Source: Nonomuraea sediminis
Lineage (GTDB): Bacteria > Actinomycetota > Actinomycetes > Streptosporangiales > Streptosporangiaceae
Assembly (NCBI RefSeq): GCF_018531495.1
Contig: NZ_JAHDTI010000003.1
Coordinates: 372,001-436,000 of the forward strand
DNA length: 64,000 nt
Direction: 5' to 3'
Both the position numbers and the translations under genes were made by a program. The notes beneath the pieces are model-generated. The model had not been told where the DNA came from. It saw only the letters and a list, made by a program, of their open reading frames with translations, and did not search any database. Positions 32,989 through 41,501 of the stretch are shown piece after piece (position 1 is the stretch's first letter; each line of letters begins with the position of its first letter).

Positions 32989-34517
32989 GTTCCGGACTCC
33001 GTTGCGATCACTTGCTGCCGGGCCATGGCGGCCTCGAGGATGGCCTCCTGGGAGGCGCTGCCGCGGGCGAAGGCGGCGGTGATGCGGCCCTCGCAGAGGA
33101 CCAGGATCCTGTCGCACATGGCCAGCAGCTCGGGCAGTTCCGACGAGGCCACCAGCACGCCCTTGCCCGAGGCCGCGAGCGACGACATGAGCGCGTGGAT
33201 CTCCGCCTTCGCGCCGACGTCGATGCCGCGGGTGGGCTCGTCCATGAGGATCAGGTCCGGCGAGGTCAGCAGCCACTTGGCCAGCACGACCTTCTGCTGG
33301 TTGCCGCCCGACAGGTTCCCGACCGTGAAGCGCAGCCCCGGCGTCTTCACCCGCAGCTCCTCGACCTGCTCGGCCACGGCGGCGTTCTCGCGCCCGCGGT
33401 CGACGGTCCCCAGCCGCAGGAAGCGCCCGAGCGAGGACAGGCTGGCGTTGAAGGCCACGGTGTTGCCGAGCACCAGGCTCTGCGCCTTCCTGTCCTCCGC
33501 GACCAGCGCCACGCCGCGCCTGATCGCCCGCTGCGGGCTCCTCGGCCTGTACGGCACGCCGCCCAGCGAGACCGTGCCCGCCGCGGGGCGGTGGACGCCG
33601 AACAGCGTCTCGAGCAGTTCGCTCCGCCCGGCACCCATCAGCCCCGCCACGCCGACGATCTCGCCCCGCCGTACCGTGAGCGAGATGTCGCGCAGCGCCG
33701 TGCGGCCGGTGGCCGCGTCGCCGGGGACGGACAGGCCGTCGACCTCGAGCAGCACCTCGCCCGACGAGCCGCCGCCGGCGCGCGGGAACATCTCGCCGAG
33801 CGGGCGGCCGACCATCATCTGGATCAGTACGTCGCGGGTGGCGTCCCGCATGACGCGCTCGCCGATGTAGGCGCCGTCGCGCAGGACCACGACGCGGTCG
33901 GCGATCTCCTCCAGCTCCTCCAGCCGGTGGGAGATGTAGACCACCGCGACGCCGCGGCCGGTGAGGTCGCGGATCACCTGGTGCAGCCGATGCACCTCGG
34001 CGTCGGCGAGCGCCGAGGTGGGCTCGTCCATGACCAGCACCCGGACGTTGAGCGACAGGGCCTTGGCCACCTCGATGAGCTGCCGTTCGGCGATCTTGCA
34101 CTGCTTGATCAGCCTGCGCGGCGCCAGGTCGAGCCCGAGGCCGCGCAGCAGCTCGGCGGCCGTCCTGTCGGCCGTGCGGCGGTCGAGGAGGAGCCTTTCC
34201 TGGCCGAGGAAGATGTTGTCGGCGATGGACAGCTCGGGCACCAGGTTCAGCTCCTGGTGGATCATCGCGATCCCGTGCCGCTGGGCGTCCCTGGGCGAGT
34301 GGATGCTGACGACCTCGCCGCCGACCTCGATCTCGCCCTCGTAGTCCTTGAACACCCCCGCCAGGATGTTCATCAACGTGGACTTCCCCGCCCCGTTCTC
34401 CCCGAGCAGGGCCACGACCTCGCCCTCCCCCACGGAGAGCGAGACCCCGTCGAGCGCCCGGACGCCGGGGAACGACTTCCCGATCCCCCGCATCCTCAGC
34501 ACAGGGGTGGGGGTCAC
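32985..34517 (-). CDS. Sugar ABC transporter ATP-binding protein (RbsA-like, two ATPase domains)
   Basis: 510 residues with two NBDs typical of ribose-type importers. NBD1 has Walker A LLGENGAGKST and Walker B VLVMDEPTSAL. NBD2 has a degenerate Walker A (AGLMGAGRSELLETLFG), signature LSGGNQQKVVLAKWL and Walker B LILMDEPTRGIDVGAK. The start is a GTG that overlaps the GH172 stop as GTGA, so sugar import is coupled to glycosidase synthesis. Confidence 0.95.
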   Translation of the reverse strand: MTPTPVLRMRGIGKSFPGVRALDGVSLSVGEGEVVALLGENGAGKSTLMNILAGVFKDYEGEIEVGGEVVSIHSPRDAQRHGIAMIHQELNLVPELSIADNIFLGQERLLLDRRTADRTAAELLRGLGLDLAPRRLIKQCKIAERQLIEVAKALSLNVRVLVMDEPTSALADAEVHRLHQVIRDLTGRGVAVVYISHRLEELEEIADRVVVLRDGAYIGERVMRDATRDVLIQMMVGRPLGEMFPRAGGGSSGEVLLEVDGLSVPGDAATGRTALRDISLTVRRGEIVGVAGLMGAGRSELLETLFGVHRPAAGTVSLGGVPYRPRSPQRAIRRGVALVAEDRKAQSLVLGNTVAFNASLSSLGRFLRLGTVDRGRENAAVAEQVEELRVKTPGLRFTVGNLSGGNQQKVVLAKWLLTSPDLILMDEPTRGIDVGAKAEIHALMSSLAASGKGVLVASSELPELLAMCDRILVLCEGRITAAFARGSASQEAILEAAMARQQVIATESGT

Positions 34518-36916
34518 TGGAGGCTCCAGGCCGTGTAGGCGGCGGCTGACCAGGGGGTCGCGGGAGTCAGGGTCACGGTGATGGACGGCGTGCCGTGGGT
34601 GACGGACGACGGGATCTGATAGACGTCATCGAGCCATCGCCGGGTGGTGTTCGACAGTGGCTGGACCCAGTCCGTGAGGCGGTGGCCGTTGACCGTCACC
34701 TGGGCCTGCTGCCAGCCCTGGTTCTGGTCGGACGTACGGCGCAGCCGCACGCCCCGGTTGGCGGGGTCGACCTTGAGCGTGAAGGAGATCGGCTGGTCCG
34801 TGGTGCGCTGGGATGCCTGGAGCGCCGGAGGGTTCTTCCACTCGCCCTCGAAGGACGAGTCGAGCGTGGTGACCTCTCCTCCGCCCGTGTAGTGGTGTGC
34901 CTGCTCGCTGGCCTGGTCGCCGACGAGGAGGGTGTCGGTCGGGCGCCCCGACGGGGTGGGCGTGCCGTACCAGAAGGCCGTGGAGGAGTAGACGGAGTCG
35001 ATGTTGTCGATCCAGCCGTGCTCGATGGTGAAGTCGAGCGAGCGGGCGAAGGGGACGGCGTCGGCGAGCATCAGGCGGTAGGCGCCGGTGCAGTCGTTGT
35101 CGGTGGCGCAGCCGGTGAACGGGGTGAGGTGCGCCGGGTTGCCGTGCCAGGGGGTGGCGAAGGTCTCGCGGTTGAAGTACCAGCCCGCCTGGTAGAAGTC
35201 CTCGGTGCCGGTGCCGTGGATCTGCGGGGTGCGGGAGCCGTCGACGCGGACGCGCTCGTCGCCCTCCAGGAAGTTGCGGTTCGTGGGTCCGCGCATGGTG
35301 TGGCTGACGCCGACGAACTTGCCTGTGCCGGTGACCTGCAGGAACGGCCAGCTCTTGGCGGGGGTGGTCGGACCGCTGCGGGACTGGGTCCGGAAATATC
35401 CGAGGTTGGTGCCTGCGACAACCGGGCGCGACGCCGACGTCACCCATGCCGTACCGGTCGTGATCGCCGTGCCGGAGCCGTTGTAGAGCTCCACGGTCGC
35501 GCCCGCCCGGTACGGCATGGGCCACCAGGCGGTCATCGTGCTGGTGTCGGCGTCGATGGTGGACATGAGGGACTTGACGGTGTTCATCGCGTGGCCCGAG
35601 CCGAAGAACTCGCCCAGCGGCGAGTCGACCGTGCGCTGCCCGTCGAAGGTGACGCGCAGCCGCAGGCCCTGAAGCAGCGCCTGGGCAGCCTTGATCTTGG
35701 CGGTCCGCGCGTCGTCGAGCGGGTAGCTGAACGTCCGGGTGCCCTGCCAGGTCTGGCCCGCGATGGCGTAGGCGTGCGCGGCCTCGTCGGCGGCGTCGCC
35801 CACGTTCACGGTGTCCGTGCGCCTGCCCGCGCTGTCGGCCCAGTAGGTGAACTCGTTGTAGTCGTAGTCGGAGCTGACGAACACGTTCTTGATCGTGAGC
35901 TGCGACTTGCCCTTGGTCAGCGCGGCGGGCAGGTCCACCGACTCCTCGGCCCACAGCCCGTAGGGCAGCTTCCTGCTCGGCCCCCACTGCCCGGCCTCCT
36001 GGCCGTCGACCAGCACCTTGGCCACCTGGTTGCCGATGGCGGGGTCGAGGCGGCGGGTCAGGCGGACGCCGTCGTTGGCCGGGTCCACCTTGACGGTGAA
36101 CTGGCTGGAGCCGTCCCGGCCGAACGCGCGCCCGTCGTCGGTGTCGGTCCGGGCCTGGACGTGCTCGGCCTGCGGCAGCCGTACCTTGAGGGCGGAGATC
36201 AGGCCGGATCCCGTGGTGCGGGCCAGCCGTACCGTCTGGCCAGGGTCGACGCGTAGCGCGGTCTGCTGCGTGCGGCCGCCGGCCACGACGGGGCCGGGGT
36301 TCTCGAGGCGGTCGAGCACGTCCTGCGCCTTGTCGGCCGGGTCGAACGTGGTGACGCCCTGCGCGTCGGCGAACGTGCGGTAGGTGACGTGGTAGAAGAG
36401 CGGGTTGTTCTGCGTGGTGATCCGCATCGAGCGGGTGAACGGCATCGGCACCTCGACGTAGACGCCGCCGGAGCTCTGGTCGGCGTTGCCCACCAGGGGC
36501 GCCGCGAACGGCGCGCCGAGCTTGCCGTCCACGAGGTCCTGGAGCGGGGCGTCGACGACCTTCCTGCCGTCCAGCTCGATCGTGATCTTGCCGGTGCGGC
36601 GGACGTCGCCCTCGTCCCTGGTGAACCAGATCGCGTCGACCTCGCCGGGGCCCGCGTGCTCGGCGATGACGCATCCGGTCTGGTCGGTGCGCAGGCAGGA
36701 GTAGGTGCCGTTGAAGCCGTCGTTGTTCTCGCCCGTGCGGTCGAAGCTGGAGTACTGCTTGGTCTCCACGTTGACCGGGATCTCGGGCAGCCGCTCCAGG
36801 TGCCGGTAGACGTCCCAGCCGACCGACCCCTTGTCCTGGGCGGGCAGTGACAGGTCCGGTGAGGGTACGGCGAGCGTCCCGGCCAGCAGGACGACCGCCG
36901 CGAGACTAGGCAGCAT
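34514..36916 (-). CDS. Secreted GH172 (DUF2961) glycoside hydrolase-like protein
   Basis: 800 residues with an N-terminal signal (MLPSLAAVVLLAGTLAVPSP). The core is DUF2961, now GH172, a family with difructose-dianhydride/fructofuranosidase and exo-alpha-D-arabinofuranosidase members. Recognisable parts are the N-terminal region with KQYSSFDRTGENNDGFNGTY and AEHAGPGEVDAIWFTRDEGD, then FFGSGHAMNTVKSL, GTGTEDFYQAGWYFN and RSLDFTIEHGWID. A C-terminal extension (VTTLDSSFEGEWKNPP and on) adds a jelly-roll similar to an internal one. It overlaps the isomerase stop by 11 bases and the ATPase start by 4. It should act outside the membrane on a furanosidic glycan. Confidence 0.85.
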   Translation of the reverse strand: MLPSLAAVVLLAGTLAVPSPDLSLPAQDKGSVGWDVYRHLERLPEIPVNVETKQYSSFDRTGENNDGFNGTYSCLRTDQTGCVIAEHAGPGEVDAIWFTRDEGDVRRTGKITIELDGRKVVDAPLQDLVDGKLGAPFAAPLVGNADQSSGGVYVEVPMPFTRSMRITTQNNPLFYHVTYRTFADAQGVTTFDPADKAQDVLDRLENPGPVVAGGRTQQTALRVDPGQTVRLARTTGSGLISALKVRLPQAEHVQARTDTDDGRAFGRDGSSQFTVKVDPANDGVRLTRRLDPAIGNQVAKVLVDGQEAGQWGPSRKLPYGLWAEESVDLPAALTKGKSQLTIKNVFVSSDYDYNEFTYWADSAGRRTDTVNVGDAADEAAHAYAIAGQTWQGTRTFSYPLDDARTAKIKAAQALLQGLRLRVTFDGQRTVDSPLGEFFGSGHAMNTVKSLMSTIDADTSTMTAWWPMPYRAGATVELYNGSGTAITTGTAWVTSASRPVVAGTNLGYFRTQSRSGPTTPAKSWPFLQVTGTGKFVGVSHTMRGPTNRNFLEGDERVRVDGSRTPQIHGTGTEDFYQAGWYFNRETFATPWHGNPAHLTPFTGCATDNDCTGAYRLMLADAVPFARSLDFTIEHGWIDNIDSVYSSTAFWYGTPTPSGRPTDTLLVGDQASEQAHHYTGGGEVTTLDSSFEGEWKNPPALQASQRTTDQPISFTLKVDPANRGVRLRRTSDQNQGWQQAQVTVNGHRLTDWVQPLSNTTRRWLDDVYQIPSSVTHGTPSITVTLTPATPWSAAAYTAWSLQ

Positions 36917-38321
36917 CCCCGAACCCCTCGAAATCGACGTCAAGCTGCTTGCACACGGCGGCCAGCTCGGCCACGTAGTCGCCCGGCACCGCGTGGATGT
37001 GGTTGGAGCCGAACCGCTCGAGGAACTCCGTGGCGGGCACGTGCAGCCGGGTGAAGGCGTGCGGCCACTCGAAGGTGGACTGGCGGGCCATGCGCTCGTT
37101 CGTCTCGTCGTCGTACAGCTCGAACTCGCCGCGCATCACGTGCATGCGGTAGCGGCCGTCCCTGCGCGTGAGCCGGGCGAACGTGGCCGATCCCGGCGCG
37201 GCCAGGTGGTGGACGCTGGCGCCGCCGGCGGGGAAGAAGAAGACCTCGGGGTAGAAGTGGGTCCTGGCCAGGTTCTCCAGCGGGTCGTCGGAGCGGGCCG
37301 CGTACCAGGTGGCGTGCTGGCCGGAGTTGCACAGGTCCCACACGTCCTTGTCGGCGTGGTAGTGCCGCACGTCGGCGAACAGCACCGGGTCGCCGCTGAT
37401 CAGCTTGAGGATCTGCATGCTCAGCGCGCCGTCCATGTCGGCCTCGGTGGCGCAGACGTGGGTCGGCTTCGGGCCTTCCCAGTCGTAGGGGTCGTTGAGG
37501 AAGGCCTCGGCGATGTCCATCGTGCAGAAGTGGGTGGTCAGTTCCGGCTGCCCCTTGATGCCGGAGAAGTCGAGGTTCCACTCCTCGATGAGCTCGCGCA
37601 TCGCGTAGTAGGTACGGATCTGGCGTTCCAGCAGGTCGGGGGTGAGCTGCTTGCCGTCGTAGTGCACGTTGCCGTGGCGCTCCAGCCACTGCCTCGCCTC
37701 GGCGACCCGGGATTGCGCGGCGTTCTCGCTGCGCCGTACGACCTCCCACTGGTCGATCTCCTCGACGTCCACGCCGAAGGTGCGCATCCACTGGTCGGTG
37801 TTGGCGACGGCGGTGTACATGCCCATCGGGCGGCCGCCGATCCGGCCGAACGTCGAGCCGCGCAGCCCGCTCACCGCGTGCGCCGCCCTGACGTGGGTGA
37901 GCACGCGCTCCCTGACCACGGGGTCGGAGATGTCGCCCCAGGCCCTGGCGTGGGTGCGGCCGATCTGGTCGAGGCCGCCACCGCCCGCGAGCATGCCGAC
38001 CATGCCGGGCTGCACCGGGTCGATGTTGGCCATGAGCAGCAGCGGACCGCTGGTCGCCTCGGCGGCCAGCATCGTGAAGTGCGGGAACGCCCAGACCGCG
38101 TAGTTGAAGATCGTCAGGTCGGGGCGCTGGTCGGCCAGCCAGCGGGCCTGGCCGGTGGCCAGCTCGTTGGTCCAGACGATCTCCGGGGCCACGATCACGT
38201 CGTGGCCCTCCTTGCGCAACGCCTCCGCCAGGCCGTTCGTCGCGGTGTTGATGTGGTCGACGAGATCGCGCGCGACGTAGTCGCGCCCGTCCGACATGCT
38301 CAGCAGTCCGATGCGTGCCAC
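36906..38321 (-). CDS. L-fucose/D-arabinose isomerase family protein (FucI-like)
   Basis: 471-residue aldose-ketose isomerase of the FucI/AraA fold. The conserved block CTMDIAEAFLNDPYDWEG is followed by THVCATEADMDGALSMQ. Candidate metal ligands are E293, D317 (FADVRHY) and H441 or H443 (SNHIHAVPGDY), as in FucI, which uses Mn2+. E. coli FucI also isomerises D-arabinose to D-ribulose. GTG at 38321 is chosen because GGAGG precedes it by six bases. It is the first gene of the sugar unit, downstream of tandem LacI operators at 38337-38362. Shorter than FucI (about 590), so it is a distinct subfamily. Confidence 0.85.
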   Translation of the reverse strand: MARIGLLSMSDGRDYVARDLVDHINTATNGLAEALRKEGHDVIVAPEIVWTNELATGQARWLADQRPDLTIFNYAVWAFPHFTMLAAEATSGPLLLMANIDPVQPGMVGMLAGGGGLDQIGRTHARAWGDISDPVVRERVLTHVRAAHAVSGLRGSTFGRIGGRPMGMYTAVANTDQWMRTFGVDVEEIDQWEVVRRSENAAQSRVAEARQWLERHGNVHYDGKQLTPDLLERQIRTYYAMRELIEEWNLDFSGIKGQPELTTHFCTMDIAEAFLNDPYDWEGPKPTHVCATEADMDGALSMQILKLISGDPVLFADVRHYHADKDVWDLCNSGQHATWYAARSDDPLENLARTHFYPEVFFFPAGGASVHHLAAPGSATFARLTRRDGRYRMHVMRGEFELYDDETNERMARQSTFEWPHAFTRLHVPATEFLERFGSNHIHAVPGDYVAELAAVCKQLDVDFEGFGDAA

Positions 38322-38336
38322 CCGGCACCTCCGCGA

Positions 38337-38362
38337 GAAATCGTTTGCTAGAAATCGATTTC
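38337..38362. promoter_or_regulatory. Tandem LacI-type operators ahead of the isomerase operon
   Basis: GAAATCGTTTGC (38337-38348) and the perfect palindrome GAAATCGATTTC (38351-38362) lie 15-40 bases before the isomerase start, followed by CCGCTAAGC. The same paired arrangement, with CCGCTAGC after it, recurs at 46095-46121 before the COG0523 gene. Confidence 0.75.
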
Positions 38363-38433
38363 CCGCTAAGCTAGATCCGGCCTCGAGGGGTGTCAATGGA
38401 CCCTCGGATCACAGAATCGCAACGGGGGTGCCG

Positions 38434-39411
38434 GTGACGCAGATCACGATCAAGGACGTGGCCCTCGCGGCCGGCGTCTCCCCCTCGACCGTCTCCCGCG
38501 CGCTGAACGGCGGCCCCACGGTCGCCTCCGCCCTGCGCGACCGGGTGCAGGCCGCCGCCCGCGAGCTGGGCTACCGCCCCAACAGCCAGGCCAGGTCCCT
38601 GCGCACCCGCGCCACGACGGTCCTCGGCGTGATCATCTCCGACATCACCAACCCGTTCTTCACCTCGATGGTGCGCGGCGCGGAGGACGCCGCCTCCCGG
38701 GCCGGGTACTCGGTCGTGCTGGCCAACACCGACGAGGACCTGGACAAGGAGCAGCGCTACCTGGAGGTGGCGGCGGCCGAGAGCATGGCGGGGGTGATCC
38801 TCTCCCCCGCCTCGACCACCCGCACCTCGATCGACCTCATGCGGGAGCGCGGGATCCCGGTGGTCACGATCGACCGCCGCCTGCGCACGGCCGACGTGGA
38901 CCGGGTGGGCGTGAACAACGTCAAGGCCGCCCAGGAGGCGGTGCTGCGCCTGGTGGCGCGCGGGTGCGGCCGCATCGGCTTCATCGCGGGACCCGCCGAC
39001 GTCACGACCGCCGCCGACCGCCTCGCGGGTTACAAGCACGGGCTCAAGGCGGCCGGCCTGCCGTACGACAAGCGCCTGGTGGCGCGGGGCGACTACCGGA
39101 TCGAGGGCGGGCGGGCGGCGGCGCAGACGCTGCTGTCACTGGAGCCCGACGCGCTGTTCATCTCCAACAACCTGATGACGCTCGGCGCTGTCGCGGCGAT
39201 CAGGGAGCGCGGCCTCCGCTACCCCGGGGACATCGCGGTGGCGGCCTTCGACGACATGAGCTGGGCGCTGGGGCTGGCGGAGGAGATGACCCTCATCGCG
39301 CAGCCCACGTACGACATCGGGCGGCACGCGGCCGAGCTCCTCCTGCGCCGCGTCGCGGGGGAACGATTTCCCCCCAGCCACGTCGTCCTCCAGGGCGTCG
39401 TCAGGGGATGA
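38434..39411 (+). CDS. LacI-family transcriptional regulator of the sugar regulon
   Basis: 325 residues: LacI HTH at the N-terminus (TIKDVALAAGVSPSTVSRAL, LGYRPNSQARSLR) and a periplasmic-binding-like sensor domain (VLGVIISDITNPFFTSMVRGAEDAA, VAAFDDMSWALGL). GTG at 38434 follows a GGGGG run. It diverges from the isomerase operon with the tandem operators between them, so it most likely represses that operon (and the COG0523-GH116 unit) until the pentose or a phosphorylated product binds. Confidence 0.93.
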   Translation: MTQITIKDVALAAGVSPSTVSRALNGGPTVASALRDRVQAAARELGYRPNSQARSLRTRATTVLGVIISDITNPFFTSMVRGAEDAASRAGYSVVLANTDEDLDKEQRYLEVAAAESMAGVILSPASTTRTSIDLMRERGIPVVTIDRRLRTADVDRVGVNNVKAAQEAVLRLVARGCGRIGFIAGPADVTTAADRLAGYKHGLKAAGLPYDKRLVARGDYRIEGGRAAAQTLLSLEPDALFISNNLMTLGAVAAIRERGLRYPGDIAVAAFDDMSWALGLAEEMTLIAQPTYDIGRHAAELLLRRVAGERFPPSHVVLQGVVRG

Positions 39412-40546
39412 AGGTGATCTCGGGGAAGCTCTTGGAGGGACCGTCGAGCAGGGGCGAAGGCCGGGACTTGAGGAAGCGGTCGAAGAACGCCACCGGGTAG
39501 GCCCGCTGGATCGCCAGGCCGCGCGCCGGATCCAGCGTGCCGATCTGTTTCCGCAGCTCGGGGGCGCCCCACCCGAGTAGTTTGGCGGCCTGCGGGTAGA
39601 GCACCTCGGCGTCGCTGAATGACACGTGCGCCGCGCCCTCGGCCTTGACGTTGAGCTTCCAGCCGCGCAGCCGTCCCCGGAACGCCGCCAGCTCGGGCAC
39701 GAGCGCCCTCTGCGCCTTCGCGCTCATCAACAGGTACGGCACGGCCACTCCCTTCCGCGCCACCTCACCGAACACGGGCCCGTCCAGGCTCAGCCCGGCC
39801 TTGATCCGGGGGTCCTCCAGCATCGTGGTGGCCGTGGCCGCCCCGCCCATGGAGTGGCCGAACATGCCCACCCGGCCCAGGTCGAAGGCACCCTTCACCC
39901 CCTCGGGCAGCGCCCGCCGCTCGACGTCGGGATTGCCGCCGCCGTCGAGGTCGGCCAGCCGGTCCAGGACGAACCGCACGTCGGCCGAACGCACCGCGAC
40001 CTGCGCCTCGCCGGGCGTCTCCGCCGGCATGGTGTGGGTGGCCAGCCGCCCGTCAGGGAACTCGACCTCCTCGGCGTCGTGGGTGTGGTCCACGGTGACG
40101 ACCAGGTAGCCGCGGCTGGCCAGTTCCTCCACCACGACCGTGCTGTCGGACCTGTTGGCCCCGTTGCCGGGCGAGAACAGCACGACCGGCAGCTTCCCGC
40201 CGAGCACCGGGGAGCCGGTGCGGGCGTGGGTCACCGGCAGCCGCACGGAACCCTCCGTCAGGCCGTTGGCCTTGATGAAGCGCGCGGCCGCCTTCGGCGC
40301 CAGGTACGGGGCGAACGGCTGCTTGCCGTCGCGGGCGGGGTACCAGAGGCTGACCATGAGCTCCCGCCTGCGCCCCGGCTCGTAGGGGTCGGGGCGGGAG
40401 GAGTCCACCAGGTGCAGGTCCAGCGTGCCGATCGGGTGCGGGCCGGTGGGCGCGGGCAGCGTGAGGACGGCGGGCGGGTCCCCGGCGCACCCCGACACGA
40501 TCGGCAGCGTCACCGCGGCCACCAGGGCGAGCAGCCGTGTTCTCAC
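39401..40546 (-). CDS. Alpha/beta-hydrolase lipoprotein (PAF-acetylhydrolase-like)
   Basis: 381 residues. Signal with lipobox IVSGC gives a surface-anchored serine hydrolase. Motifs: LPVVLFSPGNGANRSD (oxyanion region), YLVVTVDHTHDAEEVEF, nucleophile GMFGHSMGGAAT, and a histidine in GAAHVSFSD. This is the platelet-activating-factor acetylhydrolase-like family, which in actinomycetes includes polyester-degrading relatives. GTG at 40546 has GGAGGGG ahead. Its end overlaps the convergent LacI gene by 11 bases, and it shows no sign of belonging to the sugar regulon. Confidence 0.85.
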   Translation of the reverse strand: MRTRLLALVAAVTLPIVSGCAGDPPAVLTLPAPTGPHPIGTLDLHLVDSSRPDPYEPGRRRELMVSLWYPARDGKQPFAPYLAPKAAARFIKANGLTEGSVRLPVTHARTGSPVLGGKLPVVLFSPGNGANRSDSTVVVEELASRGYLVVTVDHTHDAEEVEFPDGRLATHTMPAETPGEAQVAVRSADVRFVLDRLADLDGGGNPDVERRALPEGVKGAFDLGRVGMFGHSMGGAATATTMLEDPRIKAGLSLDGPVFGEVARKGVAVPYLLMSAKAQRALVPELAAFRGRLRGWKLNVKAEGAAHVSFSDAEVLYPQAAKLLGWGAPELRKQIGTLDPARGLAIQRAYPVAFFDRFLKSRPSPLLDGPSKSFPEITFIP

Positions 40547-40701
40547 GTTCCCCTCCAGGGATGTCTCGTCGTGCGGTGCTCCCAAGATTCACCAGGTGGG
40601 GCGGGTTTCATATCCGCCGTTGGTTCGTTTCCCTGGGGCTCGGCATCCTGCCCGAGGAGTAGGAGGAGCCATCCTGCCGTACCGGCGGTGTGTGACGCCC
40701 C

Positions 40702-40851
40702 TTACCTGAGGCCGCCGACGATGGCGTCGGCCAGGGGGCGCGCTTCCGCGGCGGGCGAGAAGAGGCCGGGCGCGGCGAGCCAGGTGGTCGCGACGCCGTT
40801 GACGGCGGCGATGATCATGAGGGCGGCCGCGTCGCGCCGGGCCTGCGGGCT
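40702..40851 (-). pseudogene. C-terminal remnant of a TetR-type regulator
   Basis: The minus-strand reading RDAAALMIIAAVNGVATTW then LAEARPLADAIVGGL-type residues is the last 45 or so residues of a TetR regulator, ending at a TAA. The preceding bases switch to an unrelated reading (see 40852-40956), and no DNA-binding domain remains. Confidence 0.55.
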
Positions 40852-40956
40852 GACCTCGTCCTGGTCGACGGCGACCCCACCACGGACATCGACCACACCC
40901 TGGACATCCTCGGCGTATGGCGAGCCGGTCACCGTACGCGGGCGGCGAAAAAATGA
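40852..40956 (+). pseudogene. C-terminal remnant of an amidohydrolase
   Basis: The plus-strand reading DLVLVDGDPTTDIDHTLDIL then GVWRAGHRTRAAKK, followed by a stop, is the typical last strand and tail of amidohydrolase (imidazolonepropionase/dihydroorotase-like) enzymes. There is no start or catalytic part. It abuts the TetR remnant tail to tail, marking an old rearrangement. Confidence 0.65.
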
Positions 40957-40991
40957 TGCGAGTGCGGGGCCGCTGAAGTACCGTCCCGGCC

Positions 40992-41501
40992 ATGACCCCA
41001 CCAAGGATCCGTCCCGACTTCGAGGCCCCCGAGCGCGAGCAGCTGCTCGGCTGGCTCGAGATGCAGCGCGCCATCATCCACTGGAAGTGCGAGGGCCTGT
41101 CCGAGGAGGACGCGCACCGGTCCGTTCTGCCGACCTCCCCGCTGATGACGATGGCGGGCCTGGTCTCCCACATGCGCTGGGTCGAGTACACCTGGTTCGA
41201 GGTGCTCTTCCTCGGCCGCCCCGCCGAGGGCCCGCAGTTCTCCGACGAGGAGGACGCCGACCTCAAGGTGGACGGCGTCCCTCTCGCGCAGCTGCTCGAG
41301 GAGTACACCAAGCAGTGCGCGATCTCCGACGAGATCGTCGCCGCCCACCCGCTGGAGGCTGTCGGCAAGCATCCTGACTTCCGCTCGGCTCAGGGGAACC
41401 TGCGCTGGATGCTCATCCACATGATCGAGGAGACGGCCCGCCACGCGGGCCACGCCGACGTGATGCGCGAGCTGCTCGACGGCGCGAAGGGCTACTTCTA
41501 G
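40992..41501 (+). CDS. DinB family protein
   Basis: 169 residues, four-helix DinB/DUF664 fold: REQLLGWLEMQRAIIHWKCEGLSEEDAH, LVSHMRWVEYTWF (first metal histidine) and LRWMLIHMIEETARHAGHADVMRELLDG (HxxxH pair). The family contains thiol-dependent metalloenzymes such as mycothiol S-transferases, so a mycothiol-linked detoxification role is plausible. It converges with GH116, and the two stop codons overlap by two bases. Confidence 0.9.
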   Translation: MTPPRIRPDFEAPEREQLLGWLEMQRAIIHWKCEGLSEEDAHRSVLPTSPLMTMAGLVSHMRWVEYTWFEVLFLGRPAEGPQFSDEEDADLKVDGVPLAQLLEEYTKQCAISDEIVAAHPLEAVGKHPDFRSAQGNLRWMLIHMIEETARHAGHADVMRELLDGAKGYF

